A DNA stretch of 64,000 nucleotides, taken from positions 310,001 to 374,000 of the forward strand of contig JAHBYU010000002.1 of NCBI GenBank assembly GCA_019635775.1, written 5' to 3'. The position numbers and the translations under genes were made by a program. Shown here piece by piece: positions 17,522 through 26,747 of this stretch. A model generated the notes under the pieces. That model ran no database searches and was not told the origin of the DNA. It worked only from the letters and a program-made list of their open reading frames with translations. Every line of letters begins with the position of its first letter. The first letter of the stretch is position 1. The DNA comes from Rhizobiaceae bacterium (GTDB lineage Bacteria; Pseudomonadota; Alphaproteobacteria; Rhizobiales; Rhizobiaceae).

Positions 17522-19972
17522 CTAAAGATCGGACAACCTGTCCGACGCCGAGCCGAACTCACCCAGTGTGCGGAACGAGACGTTGAAGCCGATCGTCGTG
17601 CTGGTTTCACGGGTATCGACGTCGCGGTCCTGCGAATAGGTCATCAGATATGTGAAGCAGTCATCATCATAGGCGAAGCCGAACGAACTCTTGGCCATGA
17701 TCGTGTTTTCGAAGTCATAGGTGCCGGACCCGAAAAGGCGCCAAGATTCCTGCAGCCTGGTCGAAACGCCGAACGATAGCTCTCTGCGGTCCTCGTCGAA
17801 GCCGTAGAGCTCTTGCGCCTGTATGAAGGCGTATTTGGTGGATACGGTGAAAGCGTCCGTGGCATAGGCCGCCTTGACCTCGCTGCGACGTATCTCAAGC
17901 GAATTTTCGTCGAGGCGAGCGCTTGCCGACGCGGAAAAACCATTTGGCGCACTGAAACCCACCAGGCCGACAAAGTCGGATGTATCGGTTTCAAGGCCGG
18001 AATAGGCTCCGGCGTTGACGAGATCCGGGCTAGCGAAGGAGTTTTCGCCCGAAAGGTGGTAGGACTGCCCTACCAAGCCATTGGCCATCCAGCCATTTCC
18101 GAGATTACCGGAGTAACGGAAGCCGAGATTCGCGCGCGTGCCGCCCTCGATGCGGTCATAGCCAGCGAACTTGTCACGCTCGAACAGCGATGTCGCGTCG
18201 AAGACGAAGCTCTGGGAGTCTTCGTTCGGGATGCCAAGGCGGTCGGCGTAGGGTTCGTCGTTGCGAGCAAACACCTGCGCCATCGGCTCCAGCACATGGC
18301 TGGACGATTCCGACGCGAACAGCAGCGGGAAGCGCAGTTCGAGACCAGCAGTTGCAAGGAAACGCTGATAGGCATCGCGGATGTCGGTGAACCATCCGCC
18401 GCCGGGATGGCTGGCAGCCATGTTGTTTATGGCCGCAACAGACGCGGAGGAATAGTCGACGTGGGTGGCATCGGCCTGGAAGGCGAGCAGCGGCGTCATG
18501 ACCAGCCCGCCATCGGAGATGAAGGACCGTTTCCATTCGCCTTCGGCCGTCAGCCTGGCCGAATTGTTCTTGATGCCGTTGACAGCCTCGACCTCGGCCA
18601 GCGGATCGGGCAGGGCCGGAGAACCGTCAAAAAGCGTATAATCCAGCTTTTCTCGAACGATCACGCGCGAGTTGACGTCGAAGCTGAGTTCGCCACCAAG
18701 CACAGGCTGGTCTGCGATGTAGGAATAATCGAAGCTTGGCAGCACCCAGGGCTGTTCGTCGTTGCGGGCGTCGAAATTCTCCGTGCCGTCCGGATTGGTG
18801 TCCAGCGTCTCTTCCTGGACGTTGAACTTCATGCCACGCAGATCGAAATAATTGCGGTCGCCGAGGCCGGTCAGGTAGACTTCGGAGCGCTGCACGAAGT
18901 CGGTATAGCCATCGATGTCGTAGGTGCGCGAGAAGTCCTTATCGGTCTGGGCAAGAATGTTCCAGCCGAAGTCCCAGCGGGAATTGATCGCGAAGCGGCC
19001 AGTGGTGCCCATCATCGCGCGGAATTCGTTTGGATCGCCGGGCGGTCCGGAATCGACGGTATTGTAGTCGAAGTTGTCGGGGTTCGCCTGATTTATGGCG
19101 GCGAAGGTAACGCTGTATTCGCCGTTGTTGAAGCGCTGGCGCCATTCGGCCTCGCCGAGAAAGCCCTGCTCGGTATAACCAGTCCCGGTTATGGTCAGGT
19201 CATAGGTCGGCGAAAGAGCGACATAATAGGGGACCGACACGCCGACGCCGAGATCGCTCGAGAAGGTAACGCCCGGTATCAGGAAGCCCGACTTGCGCTT
19301 CACCGTCGGGTCGGCGATCTCGAAGGACGACACCTTGCCGAGCGGCAGGCCGAAGAATTCAAATGTCGAATCCTCGAAGCGAACCGTCTTGGTGTTGCTG
19401 TTCCAGATGATCTTCTTGGCCTTGATGCGCCAAGGCGGTGCCTTGTCAGGCTTGTCTTCGCAGGGCTCGCAGGCGGTATAGACGCCATTGTTGAACGTGG
19501 TCAGGAAACCACCGCGCCGCTCGCCGCTTTCGGCAGCGAAATAGGTCTTGTCGACCGTCTCCACACGCAAGGCGTTGACAAATCCGTCGCCGAAATCGTC
19601 GGTCACGTCGACCGTGTCAGAATAAACGATGGTCCCCTGCGAATCGATGATCTGGACGTTGCCGCTGGCGACAACGCGCCGGGAAGCTCGGTCATAGCTC
19701 ACCTGATTCGCGACCAGCCTGTTCCCGCCGTAGTCGATGCGGACACCGCCGGTGGCGGTGACGGTCTGGTCATTATTGTCGTAAATCAGCGTGTCCGCCT
19801 CGAGAAGCATCTGCGCGTCGTCGCTCAGACCCTGCGAGGCCATGTCTGCAATGGACTGTGAAAAGGCCGATTCGGGAAGAATCGTGCTGTATGCAATGCA
19901 AGACAGTGCAGTCGCGCCCATCAAGCGCGCCAGTCTGGCCGATTTGCGGTCTAAATGTGCCGCAACCCCCAA
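17522..19972 (-). CDS. lptD: LPS assembly outer-membrane protein LptD
   Basis: Outer-membrane beta-barrel that inserts lipopolysaccharide into the outer leaflet. 816 aa: signal peptide (to about 39), an OstA/LptA-like jellyroll (about 60-200, MLLEADTLIYDNNDQTVTATG) and a C-terminal barrel. Start TTG 19972 directly follows the lptG TAG and has AAGGAGG 8 nt upstream, within lptG; the nearest in-frame ATG (19921) has no ribosome site. C171/C174-type cysteines (YTACEPC) may serve in disulfides. Operon: lptF-lptG-lptD-surA-rsmA. Confidence 0.93.
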   Translation of the reverse strand: MGVAAHLDRKSARLARLMGATALSCIAYSTILPESAFSQSIADMASQGLSDDAQMLLEADTLIYDNNDQTVTATGGVRIDYGGNRLVANQVSYDRASRRVVASGNVQIIDSQGTIVYSDTVDVTDDFGDGFVNALRVETVDKTYFAAESGERRGGFLTTFNNGVYTACEPCEDKPDKAPPWRIKAKKIIWNSNTKTVRFEDSTFEFFGLPLGKVSSFEIADPTVKRKSGFLIPGVTFSSDLGVGVSVPYYVALSPTYDLTITGTGYTEQGFLGEAEWRQRFNNGEYSVTFAAINQANPDNFDYNTVDSGPPGDPNEFRAMMGTTGRFAINSRWDFGWNILAQTDKDFSRTYDIDGYTDFVQRSEVYLTGLGDRNYFDLRGMKFNVQEETLDTNPDGTENFDARNDEQPWVLPSFDYSYIADQPVLGGELSFDVNSRVIVREKLDYTLFDGSPALPDPLAEVEAVNGIKNNSARLTAEGEWKRSFISDGGLVMTPLLAFQADATHVDYSSASVAAINNMAASHPGGGWFTDIRDAYQRFLATAGLELRFPLLFASESSSHVLEPMAQVFARNDEPYADRLGIPNEDSQSFVFDATSLFERDKFAGYDRIEGGTRANLGFRYSGNLGNGWMANGLVGQSYHLSGENSFASPDLVNAGAYSGLETDTSDFVGLVGFSAPNGFSASASARLDENSLEIRRSEVKAAYATDAFTVSTKYAFIQAQELYGFDEDRRELSFGVSTRLQESWRLFGSGTYDFENTIMAKSSFGFAYDDDCFTYLMTYSQDRDVDTRETSTTIGFNVSFRTLGEFGSASDRLSDL

Positions 19973-21058
19973 CTAACCGTCCTCCTTGTACAGCAGGAAT
20001 GTTACCCCGAAAAACATCGCCACGACAACCGGAATCCAGGCCACGACGAACGGAGGGACCAATCCCGCATTGCCAAACGCTTTAACAAGAACTGAAACCA
20101 CATAAAGCAGAAAGCCGGCGAGGATGCCACCCAGAATCATCGTCGCGGACTGTCCCATTCGCTGAAAGCGCATCGACACCGTGGCCGCTATGAGGGTCAT
20201 GGCCACCAGCAGGAGCGGAAGGGCAAGAAGCGTATGGAATTGCGTGGCGAAAGCGCTGGCCTTGAGCCCGAAGGATTGTGCGACCTCGATCTTGCCAGGT
20301 AGTTCGTAGAAGGGAATCGTTTCGGGGCGCGCAAGCCGCTCCTGGACGAACTCCGGTTTGAGGTTCGTGGGCACCCGATCGATTTCAATGCGCGGCATCT
20401 GTTCGCCGGCGCGGATGCGCCTGACTTCGTGCAACTCCCAGTAGCCGTCGCGAAGATAGGCGCGTGCGGCATCTCGCCGTTCGAAGATGTTGCCGTCGCC
20501 GTCCAGCGAGAACAGGGTCACATCGGCCAGTTCAAGGCCCTGGTTAAGTACGGTCCGGGCGCCGATGATCGTGTCGCTATCGCCGGCCTTCTGCCGAAGC
20601 CAGGGGGCTGCGATGGCCGAGTTTCCGCCGGATTGCCCGCCGCGGAACTCGTTTTCGAGCATTTCCGACCTCGAGACCGCATGGGCGGCAAGGGGATTGA
20701 GCACGGTTACCGTCAGCAAGCCCAGAATCAACGCGCCGAAGCAGAATGGCATCAGGAATTGCCAGGCGGAGATGCCGGCCGATCGGGCAATCACGAGTTC
20801 CGACTTGCGGTTGAGCGATATGAGCGTGGTCATCGCGCCAATCAGCGCGACGAATGGCACGGCCTGCTGGACGATGATCGGCACGCGTAGCGCCGAAACG
20901 GAGAACGCCAACCCCACACTGTAGCCCGGCAGACCGACTGTACGGCTCGAGAACTCGGTGAAGTCGATCAGCATGATCAGCGCGTAAACGCCGAAGAAAT
21001 ACCATGTTACAATAGCGACATAGCGCCTGAAAAAGTAGCGGTTGAGGGTCCAACCCAT
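19973..21058 (-). CDS. lptG: LPS export ABC transporter permease LptG
   Basis: Inner-membrane permease of the LptB2FG extractor. 361 aa starting MGWTLNRYFFRRYVAIVTWY, with N-terminal helices (about 20-120), a periplasmic jellyroll and C-terminal helices. ATG 21058 overlaps the lptF TGA by one base (TGATG), indicating coupled translation. lptB is elsewhere. Confidence 0.95.
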   Translation of the reverse strand: MGWTLNRYFFRRYVAIVTWYFFGVYALIMLIDFTEFSSRTVGLPGYSVGLAFSVSALRVPIIVQQAVPFVALIGAMTTLISLNRKSELVIARSAGISAWQFLMPFCFGALILGLLTVTVLNPLAAHAVSRSEMLENEFRGGQSGGNSAIAAPWLRQKAGDSDTIIGARTVLNQGLELADVTLFSLDGDGNIFERRDAARAYLRDGYWELHEVRRIRAGEQMPRIEIDRVPTNLKPEFVQERLARPETIPFYELPGKIEVAQSFGLKASAFATQFHTLLALPLLLVAMTLIAATVSMRFQRMGQSATMILGGILAGFLLYVVSVLVKAFGNAGLVPPFVVAWIPVVVAMFFGVTFLLYKEDG

Positions 21059-22251
21059 CAGGCCTGCCCCCCGGATTCGTCGGGCCGGCGTGGCCGCATG
21101 AATGTCAGGCGGTCGCCGACGGCGCGCGCCGACGCAATAACCCGATCGGCTACGGCGATCGGCAGTTCCATCGTGCGGTTGGTCGCAATGAACCAGACAC
21201 AGACCGCGGAAGCGAACAGCGGGACCGCGTAGACAAGCGGCCACATCGCAGGCGCTAGCTGAATCTGGTCGGCGGCCACATAGCCCAGCCAGCGGACGAC
21301 CAATGCGATGATAACGGCAGTGGCAAGGGAGTTGATGCGGCTGTCGCGGTGCGAGCGTGCGTTACCGATGACGGCGAGGGCGACAAGTCCGAACACGATC
21401 GAGTAGCTCCAGTCCGTCAGCCGCCGGTGCAGTTCCGCGCTGATGGACGCTGGATTGTTCTTGTAGAAACTGTCGTCGGGGTCCGGATTGAACAGGTAGT
21501 CGAGGGTCCGGTCCTTGGGGTGAAGCTGCGGCTTACCGGCGGACGCAGTGAACACAGACAGGTCGAAGGCGTAGGACATGAACCGGATAATGGAGATGTC
21601 GTTGTCTGGCATCTTGCGCTGGATTTCACCGTCCTGCATGACCAGAACCGTGCCGTTGGCGTCCTCTCGCACCTGGCCGTATTTGGCGTAGTAGATCAGA
21701 TCGGTGCCTTCGGTGCGCGAATCGGCGACAAAGATTCCCGAAAGCCGCCCGTCCGGAAGTCGCTCGCTGATCTGGATGTAGAGGCCGTCCTCGATCTTCC
21801 TGAACGTGCCTTCCTGGATCACCAGCGAAAGGAAATCGGCCCGCGCGGCGGCCACCAGTTCCCGGCCGCGCTGGCGGGCATACGGCTCGGCCCCGTTGTC
21901 GATCGAGAAGGAGACGATGCTGGCTATGATCGCAAGCGTCATGATCGGTCGCACGATGGTGGAACGGCCCCCGCCTGCTGCGCTCATGACGACCAGTTCG
22001 GAATCGTTGTTCATTGCGTTCAACGTCTGAGCGGCGGCGATGATCATAGCGAAGGGGATGACGACAGGCAGCACCGACGGCAGGATCAGGGCGGCAATTT
22101 CGAAGAAGGCGAAGGCAGACTGGCCGCTGTCGGTCACTAGGTTGATGCGCGTCAGGACCTGCGTCGTCCACACGATGGCGACGGTCCACACAAGCGAAGC
22201 GATGAACAGGATCAGCGCTCGCCTGAAGATGTAGCGTTCGAAGACCTTCAT
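21058..22251 (-). CDS. lptF: LPS export ABC transporter permease LptF
   Basis: Partner permease of LptG. 397 aa with FERYIFRRALILFIASLVWT, six predicted membrane helices split by a periplasmic beta domain, and a short basic C-terminus (RPRRPDESGGQA). First gene of the LPS-transport operon, divergent from pepA across a 350-bp gap. Confidence 0.95.
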   Translation of the reverse strand: MKVFERYIFRRALILFIASLVWTVAIVWTTQVLTRINLVTDSGQSAFAFFEIAALILPSVLPVVIPFAMIIAAAQTLNAMNNDSELVVMSAAGGGRSTIVRPIMTLAIIASIVSFSIDNGAEPYARQRGRELVAAARADFLSLVIQEGTFRKIEDGLYIQISERLPDGRLSGIFVADSRTEGTDLIYYAKYGQVREDANGTVLVMQDGEIQRKMPDNDISIIRFMSYAFDLSVFTASAGKPQLHPKDRTLDYLFNPDPDDSFYKNNPASISAELHRRLTDWSYSIVFGLVALAVIGNARSHRDSRINSLATAVIIALVVRWLGYVAADQIQLAPAMWPLVYAVPLFASAVCVWFIATNRTMELPIAVADRVIASARAVGDRLTFMRPRRPDESGGQA

Positions 22252-22601
22252 GAAGCGCGGGGCGTCCTCGGGCAGGAAATGGGCAACGGGATGGCCCGCC
22301 TCCTCGGGAGCGGGAATGGAGGTCCAAATTAATCATCCGTTTCTGTCAGCACAACCTCTCAGGCCGCACTGACTGTGCGTCACGGTCAACCCCCGCCATC
22401 GGCAACCTTGGCCCGCAAGGGCTAATGAAACGCCAAAGAAGACAGTTAACGGATCGTTGATGCCCGGCTGCGTTGTTTCGCGGGTTGCCAAATCGCCGAA
22501 AAGCGCGAAATGTCCGCCCGAGAGCCCAAAGCCGGCCCAAGCATCGCGGCAAAGTCCGCTACTCGTGATGCTAGGTTCCGGAAAACCACCGCAGGATAGT
22601 C
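22252..22601. promoter_or_regulatory. Divergent lptF/pepA intergenic region
   Basis: This 350-bp gap separates the divergent lptF and pepA genes and must hold both promoters. I see no convincing coding frame, palindrome or consensus promoter that can be assigned with confidence. Confidence 0.4.
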
Positions 22602-24116
22602 ATGGCCACCAGACCCGTAATCAGTTTTGCCCGATACACCACGCCGAAAAAGGGCAGCGTCGTGCTTCTTGCCGCGGAGAAGGGCGCTCTTGGCGCGGTG
22701 GCGAGCGGTTACGATTCGGGTGACACGTTCAAAAGACTGTTCTCCATTGCCGATTTTTCCGGCAAGGCCGGGTCTTCGGTGGATGCTCTTACGCCGCATG
22801 GCTCATCCATCGATCGCCTCGTGGTGATCGGAATCGGTAAGCCAGCGGCCCTGAAGGAATATGACTGGCTGAAGCTCGGCGGCATCATCGGCGCGCAATT
22901 CCGCAAGCCAACGGAGGCTGCAATCGTGCTTGATCTGCCAGAGGTGACGATCGGCGGGGCCGAGGCGGCGAGCATAGCCGCAGGCATCCTGCTGCGCGCC
23001 TATGCCTTCGACAAATACAAAACCCGGAAGGACGACGCGGACGGGAAGGGTACAAAGGAAAAGACGGCAGCCGACGCCAAACCCTCGAAGTTTACCATCC
23101 AGTGCGCCGATCCGGCCGCTGCCAAGAAGGCGTTCGCTTCCCTGGAGGGGGTCGCTGATGGCGTCATGCTGGCGCGAGACCTCGTCAACGAGCCGGCCAA
23201 CAAGCTGGGTCCCGTCGAATTTGCGGCCGTCGCAAAGGAACTCGAGAAGCTCGGCGTGAAAGTCGAAGTGTTGACCGAGAAGGAAATGACCAAGCTCGGC
23301 ATGGGCGCGCTGCTCGGCGTGGCCCAGGGATCGCCGCGCGGTGCCCGGCTGGTCATCATGCAGTGGAATGGCGGCAAGGCGAAGGACAAGCCGGTTGCCT
23401 TCATAGGCAAGGGCGTGACCTTCGACACTGGCGGCAATTCAATGAAGCCAGCTTCCGGCATGGAGGAAATGAAGGGCGACATGGGCGGCGCAGCGGCCGT
23501 CACGGGATTGATGCACGCGCTTGCGGCGCGCAAGGCCAAGGCCAATGTCGTCGGCGTCATCGGGCTGGTCGAGAATGCCGTGGATGGCAATGCCCAGCGC
23601 CCGGGAGATATCGTCACCTCCATGTCCGGCCAGACAATCGAGGTTCTGAACACGGATGCGGAGGGCCGCCTCGTGCTCGCCGATGCGCTTTGGTACGTGA
23701 ACCAGCGCTTCGAACCGAAATTCATGATCAATCTGGCAACGCTGACGGGCGCTATCATGGTGGCGCTCGGCCAGAATCATGCGGGTCTCTTCTCAAACAA
23801 TGACGAGCTTGCCGGCCGTCTGACGGAAGCCGGTCAGGTCACGCAGGAGAAGCTCTGGCGCATGCCGATGGGACCGGACTACGACAAGCTGATCGATTCC
23901 AAGAACGCCGACATGAAGAACATCGGCGGCCGATACGGCGGTTCGATCACTGCGGCGCAGTTCCTGCAGCGTTTCGTCAAGGAAACGCCCTGGGCGCATC
24001 TTGACATCGCCGGCACTGCGATGGGTTCGCCTTCCAACGAGATCAGTCAGACATGGGCTTCCGGCTTCGGCGTGCGGTTGCTGGATAGGCTCGTCAGGGA
24101 TCACTACGAGGGATGA
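22602..24116 (+). CDS. pepA: Leucyl aminopeptidase (M17 family)
   Basis: Zinc/manganese-dependent cytosolic aminopeptidase. 504 aa; the M17 catalytic domain shows [15 protein letters not shown] (metal-binding Lys and Asp) and the family signature [16 protein letters not shown]. The N-terminal half is the macro-like regulatory domain. An internal lysine-rich insert (about 139-160, [19 protein letters not shown]) is unusual but loop-like. It overlaps the convergent TetR gene by 13 bp. Confidence 0.95.
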   Translation: MATRPVISFARYTTPKKGSVVLLAAEKGALGAVASGYDSGDTFKRLFSIADFSGKAGSSVDALTPHGSSIDRLVVIGIGKPAALKEYDWLKLGGIIGAQFRKPTEAAIVLDLPEVTIGGAEAASIAAGILLRAYAFDKYKTRKDDADGKGTKEKTAADAKPSKFTIQCADPAAAKKAFASLEGVADGVMLARDLVNEPANKLGPVEFAAVAKELEKLGVKVEVLTEKEMTKLGMGALLGVAQGSPRGARLVIMQWNGGKAKDKPVAFIGKGVTFDTGGNSMKPASGMEEMKGDMGGAAAVTGLMHALAARKAKANVVGVIGLVENAVDGNAQRPGDIVTSMSGQTIEVLNTDAEGRLVLADALWYVNQRFEPKFMINLATLTGAIMVALGQNHAGLFSNNDELAGRLTEAGQVTQEKLWRMPMGPDYDKLIDSKNADMKNIGGRYGGSITAAQFLQRFVKETPWAHLDIAGTAMGSPSNEISQTWASGFGVRLLDRLVRDHYEG

Positions 24117-24760
24117 GGCTCAGCAGGGCGCAACGACGTGCTCTCCGGAACGGACTTGCGTAGAAGCACGGCGGCGGCACTGCCCGCGCTGTGAATATAG
24201 TTCACATCGCGGTGGACGAGCATTGTCGAAAACGCGCCATCGAGGAGCAGGACGACCTGTCGAGCGAGTTGGTCGGCTTCCGCTTCACCGTTCTCGGCAA
24301 TGACTTCAGTCAGCCAAGATTCGAGCCTTTTCTTGTGCATGCTCGCAAGCTTGACGGCAGGGTGGCCGGGCGTCTCGACCAATTCGGCAGCAGTACGCAG
24401 GAAGCCGCAGCCCTTCCACCTCCTGTTGCGCGCGGCCGTGGCAAGGTTTGTGAAGATGGCCTGGACCTTTTCAGGCAGGCCCCCCTCCGCCTCCGCGAAC
24501 CATTTGGCAAAGAGCTCGAGGTTCGGCTGGTCACGCGAAGCCAGATAGGCAGTGATCAGTTCGTCCTTGCCTTTGAAGTGGTAGTAGAACGTCTTCTTGG
24601 TGACGCCGGCTTTTTCGGCCACGCTGTCTATGCTGACAGCCCTTATCCCCGCCGCATAGAAAAGCCGATTTGCGGTCTTGACGATCTTTTCTCGGGTGAC
24701 GCCAGCGTTCCTAGGGATGAAAGTATACTCACTAGTGAGTTTATATATGATCTGTCCCAT
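24104..24760 (-). CDS. TetR-family transcriptional repressor
   Basis: 218 aa. The helix-turn-helix is [20 protein letters not shown] (about 43-62), with a typical all-alpha ligand domain behind it. ATG 24760 has a GGAG ribosome site (CTGGAGCTAGC-ATG) and no alternative start codon exists further in, so a perfect 14-bp palindrome (24727-24740) falls inside codons 7-11 of the gene. It is divergent from an enoyl-CoA hydratase gene only 46 bp away, which it probably controls. The ligand is unknown; an acyl-CoA is a reasonable guess from the neighbour. Confidence 0.88.
   Translation of the reverse strand: MGQIIYKLTSEYTFIPRNAGVTREKIVKTANRLFYAAGIRAVSIDSVAEKAGVTKKTFYYHFKGKDELITAYLASRDQPNLELFAKWFAEAEGGLPEKVQAIFTNLATAARNRRWKGCGFLRTAAELVETPGHPAVKLASMHKKRLESWLTEVIAENGEAEADQLARQVVLLLDGAFSTMLVHRDVNYIHSAGSAAAVLLRKSVPESTSLRPAEPHPS
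24727..24740. promoter_or_regulatory. Probable TetR operator within the repressor's own 5' coding region
   Basis: Perfect palindrome ACTCACTAGTGAGT, partly extended by flanking TATA sequence. On the plus strand a -10-like TATGAT (24746-24751) lies just downstream, so a repressor bound here would block the enoyl-CoA hydratase promoter and also sit as a roadblock on its own gene. Confidence 0.65.
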
Positions 24761-24806
24761 GCTAGCTCCAGCACCATGGTTGCGCAACGCCGCAGAGGAG
24801 GAACAA

Positions 24807-25601
24807 ATGGCACAGGGCACAATACTTCACGAACAGCACGGCGCAGTGGCAGTCCTCACGATCAATCGTCCGGAGAAGCTCAACGCCCTCAACTACGCTA
24901 CCAACGACCTGCTGATGAGGTTGCTGGAAGACATCGAGGGGGACCGGCGGGTAAGGGCCGTCATCATCACCGGAGCGGGTGAACGGGCTTTCTCGGCAGG
25001 CGGCGACATTCACGAATTCTCGGAAAGCGTGAAGCGCGGCGCCGACGTGGCGGTCAGGGATTTCGTGCGACGCGGCCAAGCCATGACGGCCAGGCTGGAG
25101 GCGTTTCCCAAGCCCGTCATCGCGGCGGTGAACGGGATTGCTTTCGGTGGCGGCTGCGAGATCACCGAAGCCGTGCATCTGGCCATTGCAAGCGAAAACG
25201 CGGTCTTTGCCAAACCGGAGATCAATATCGGCATCCCGCCCACCTTCGGTGGCACACAGCGTTTGCCGAGACTGGCGGGACGGAAGCGCGCCCTGGAGTA
25301 CCTGCTTACGGGAGACGCCTTTTCAGCACAGCGTGCCTGTGAACTCGGGATCGTCAACAAGGTGGTTCCTCACGGGATGCTGCTGGACGAAGCTTTTGAC
25401 CTTGCGGACCGCATCTTGCGCCATTCCCCGGTGACGGCCGCTCGCATTCTGGCTGCGGTTGCGCGAGGATTGAACGCGACGATAGGCGAAGGGCTGCAGA
25501 TCGAGAGCGAGCAGTTTGCGAGAATGGTTGAGACCCGTGATATTCACGAGGGACTGACTGCCTGGATCGAACGCCGTCCGCCGAACTATTTCGGCGAATA
25601 G
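24807..25601 (+). CDS. Enoyl-CoA hydratase/isomerase (crotonase family)
   Basis: 264-aa crotonase-fold enzyme. The oxyanion-hole segment FSAGGDIHEF and GIAFGGGCEI are present, and both catalytic glutamates of true hydratases appear (CEI and KPEINIGIPPTFGG), so hydration of 2-enoyl-CoA is plausible. ATG 24807 has an excellent GAGGAGG ribosome site; an in-frame extension upstream would overlap the TetR gene. The TetR/hydratase pair splits pepA from holC, which are adjacent in many proteobacteria. Substrate unknown. Confidence 0.87.
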   Translation: MAQGTILHEQHGAVAVLTINRPEKLNALNYATNDLLMRLLEDIEGDRRVRAVIITGAGERAFSAGGDIHEFSESVKRGADVAVRDFVRRGQAMTARLEAFPKPVIAAVNGIAFGGGCEITEAVHLAIASENAVFAKPEINIGIPPTFGGTQRLPRLAGRKRALEYLLTGDAFSAQRACELGIVNKVVPHGMLLDEAFDLADRILRHSPVTAARILAAVARGLNATIGEGLQIESEQFARMVETRDIHEGLTAWIERRPPNYFGE

Positions 25602-25645
25602 CTGCCTGCCTTCCTCTCGCTCGCAAACAGGCTTAGATAAGCCAC

Positions 25646-26095
25646 ATGGCCGAAGTCCTTTTCTATCACCTGACCGAGTCCACTCTGGAGGACGCGTTAC
25701 CGGGTCTGCTGGAGCGCAGTCTCTCGCGCGGCTGGCGCGCCGTCGTGCAATCGGGTAGCGAGGAACGACGCGACGCGCTCGACCAGCATTTGTGGACGTT
25801 CCGCGACGATTCGTTTCTGGCGCACGGCACCGACCGGGAACCGCACGCGGCCGAGGAACCGGTGCTGTTGACCACAACCGATACCAACCCTAACGGCGCG
25901 CGCATTCGGTTTCTCGTCGACGGGGCGCCACCGCCGGATCTTTCGGGTTACGAGCGGGCAGTGTTCCTCTTCGATGGCCATGACACAGGACAGGTCGAGG
26001 CAGCGCGCGAGCACTGGAAGACGATGAAAGGCGCTGGCCACGCCGTTACCTACTGGCAGCAGACGGCCGATAGGCGCTGGGAACGCAAAGCCTGA
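25646..26095 (+). CDS. holC: DNA polymerase III chi subunit
   Basis: 149-aa HolC, which links the clamp loader to single-strand-binding protein. Characteristic features are the N-terminal VLFYHLTESTLEDALPGLLE, the FLAHGT segment and PVLLTTTDTNPNGARIRFLVDG. The C-terminal YWQQTADRRWERK is typical. It probably forms an operon with the next two genes. Confidence 0.92.
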   Translation: MAEVLFYHLTESTLEDALPGLLERSLSRGWRAVVQSGSEERRDALDQHLWTFRDDSFLAHGTDREPHAAEEPVLLTTTDTNPNGARIRFLVDGAPPPDLSGYERAVFLFDGHDTGQVEAAREHWKTMKGAGHAVTYWQQTADRRWERKA

Positions 26096-26116
26096 GCATG
26101 GAGTTCTGACGGCACG

Positions 26117-26737
26117 ATGCGCGCATTCTTCCTGCTTGTTTTCCTGGGCGGCCTGACCGCCGGCTTTGGCTATCCCTGGGCGATCAACAATTTCTCCGGC
26201 CGCGAGCTTGGCAACTGGCCAACCTATGAGCGCGGCAGTGGCTTCCAGCCGGTAACCGTAAGGCTGACCTCGGCCGACGCCCCGGTGCGTGTGCTGGTCG
26301 ACCTCACTTCCCTCGGGCCCGTGGAGTTTGCGCCACGCAGGACGGCGCTGACGCTCACCGCGTCGACAGAAGGTGGTACCGTGCTGGCCGAGACACTGAC
26401 CTTCTCGGAAGCCAAGCCGCAGGAACGCAGCCCACAGTCACGCGACCGCATCTACCGCGACGAGGCGGGCGTGATCGAAGAGATCGAGGATGGTGACTAT
26501 ACTTTCGTCATCGGGCCGGGCGACGTTGATGGAATCGAGATGCGTTCCGTCGATCTCTCGCTGCGCGGCCGGGCGCTGTCTGTCGATCCGCGACTTCCAC
26601 CAGTCGGCTACTCCGCCGCCGCAATCGGTTTCATTGGACTGGTGCTTTCTCTGAGGCGACGCAAACGCGACCGCGCGGCCGGCACCGAATCCCTGCCGCC
26701 CCGCTGGGGCCGGGGCGGGGACGGCCCTGCCAAATGA
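26117..26737 (+). CDS. Hypothetical membrane-anchored protein
   Basis: 206 aa, not recognised. It has an N-terminal signal/anchor helix (RAFFLLVFLGGLTAGFGYPW, about 2-21), a predicted beta-rich periplasmic domain (30-160), and a second helix (YSAAAIGFIGLVLSLRRRKR, about 168-187) with a positive cytoplasmic end. Both helices suggest a periplasmic loop tethered at both ends. It lies 21 bp after holC and 10 bp before rlmJ. Confidence 0.7.
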   Translation: MRAFFLLVFLGGLTAGFGYPWAINNFSGRELGNWPTYERGSGFQPVTVRLTSADAPVRVLVDLTSLGPVEFAPRRTALTLTASTEGGTVLAETLTFSEAKPQERSPQSRDRIYRDEAGVIEEIEDGDYTFVIGPGDVDGIEMRSVDLSLRGRALSVDPRLPPVGYSAAAIGFIGLVLSLRRRKRDRAAGTESLPPRWGRGGDGPAK

Positions 26738-26747
26738 GTCGTGACCG

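Noticed and set aside
17813-19861. Long plus-strand open frame (682 codons) opposite lptD
   Set aside because: It mirrors the real lptD frame, has no domain, and GC-rich DNA often keeps such antisense frames open.
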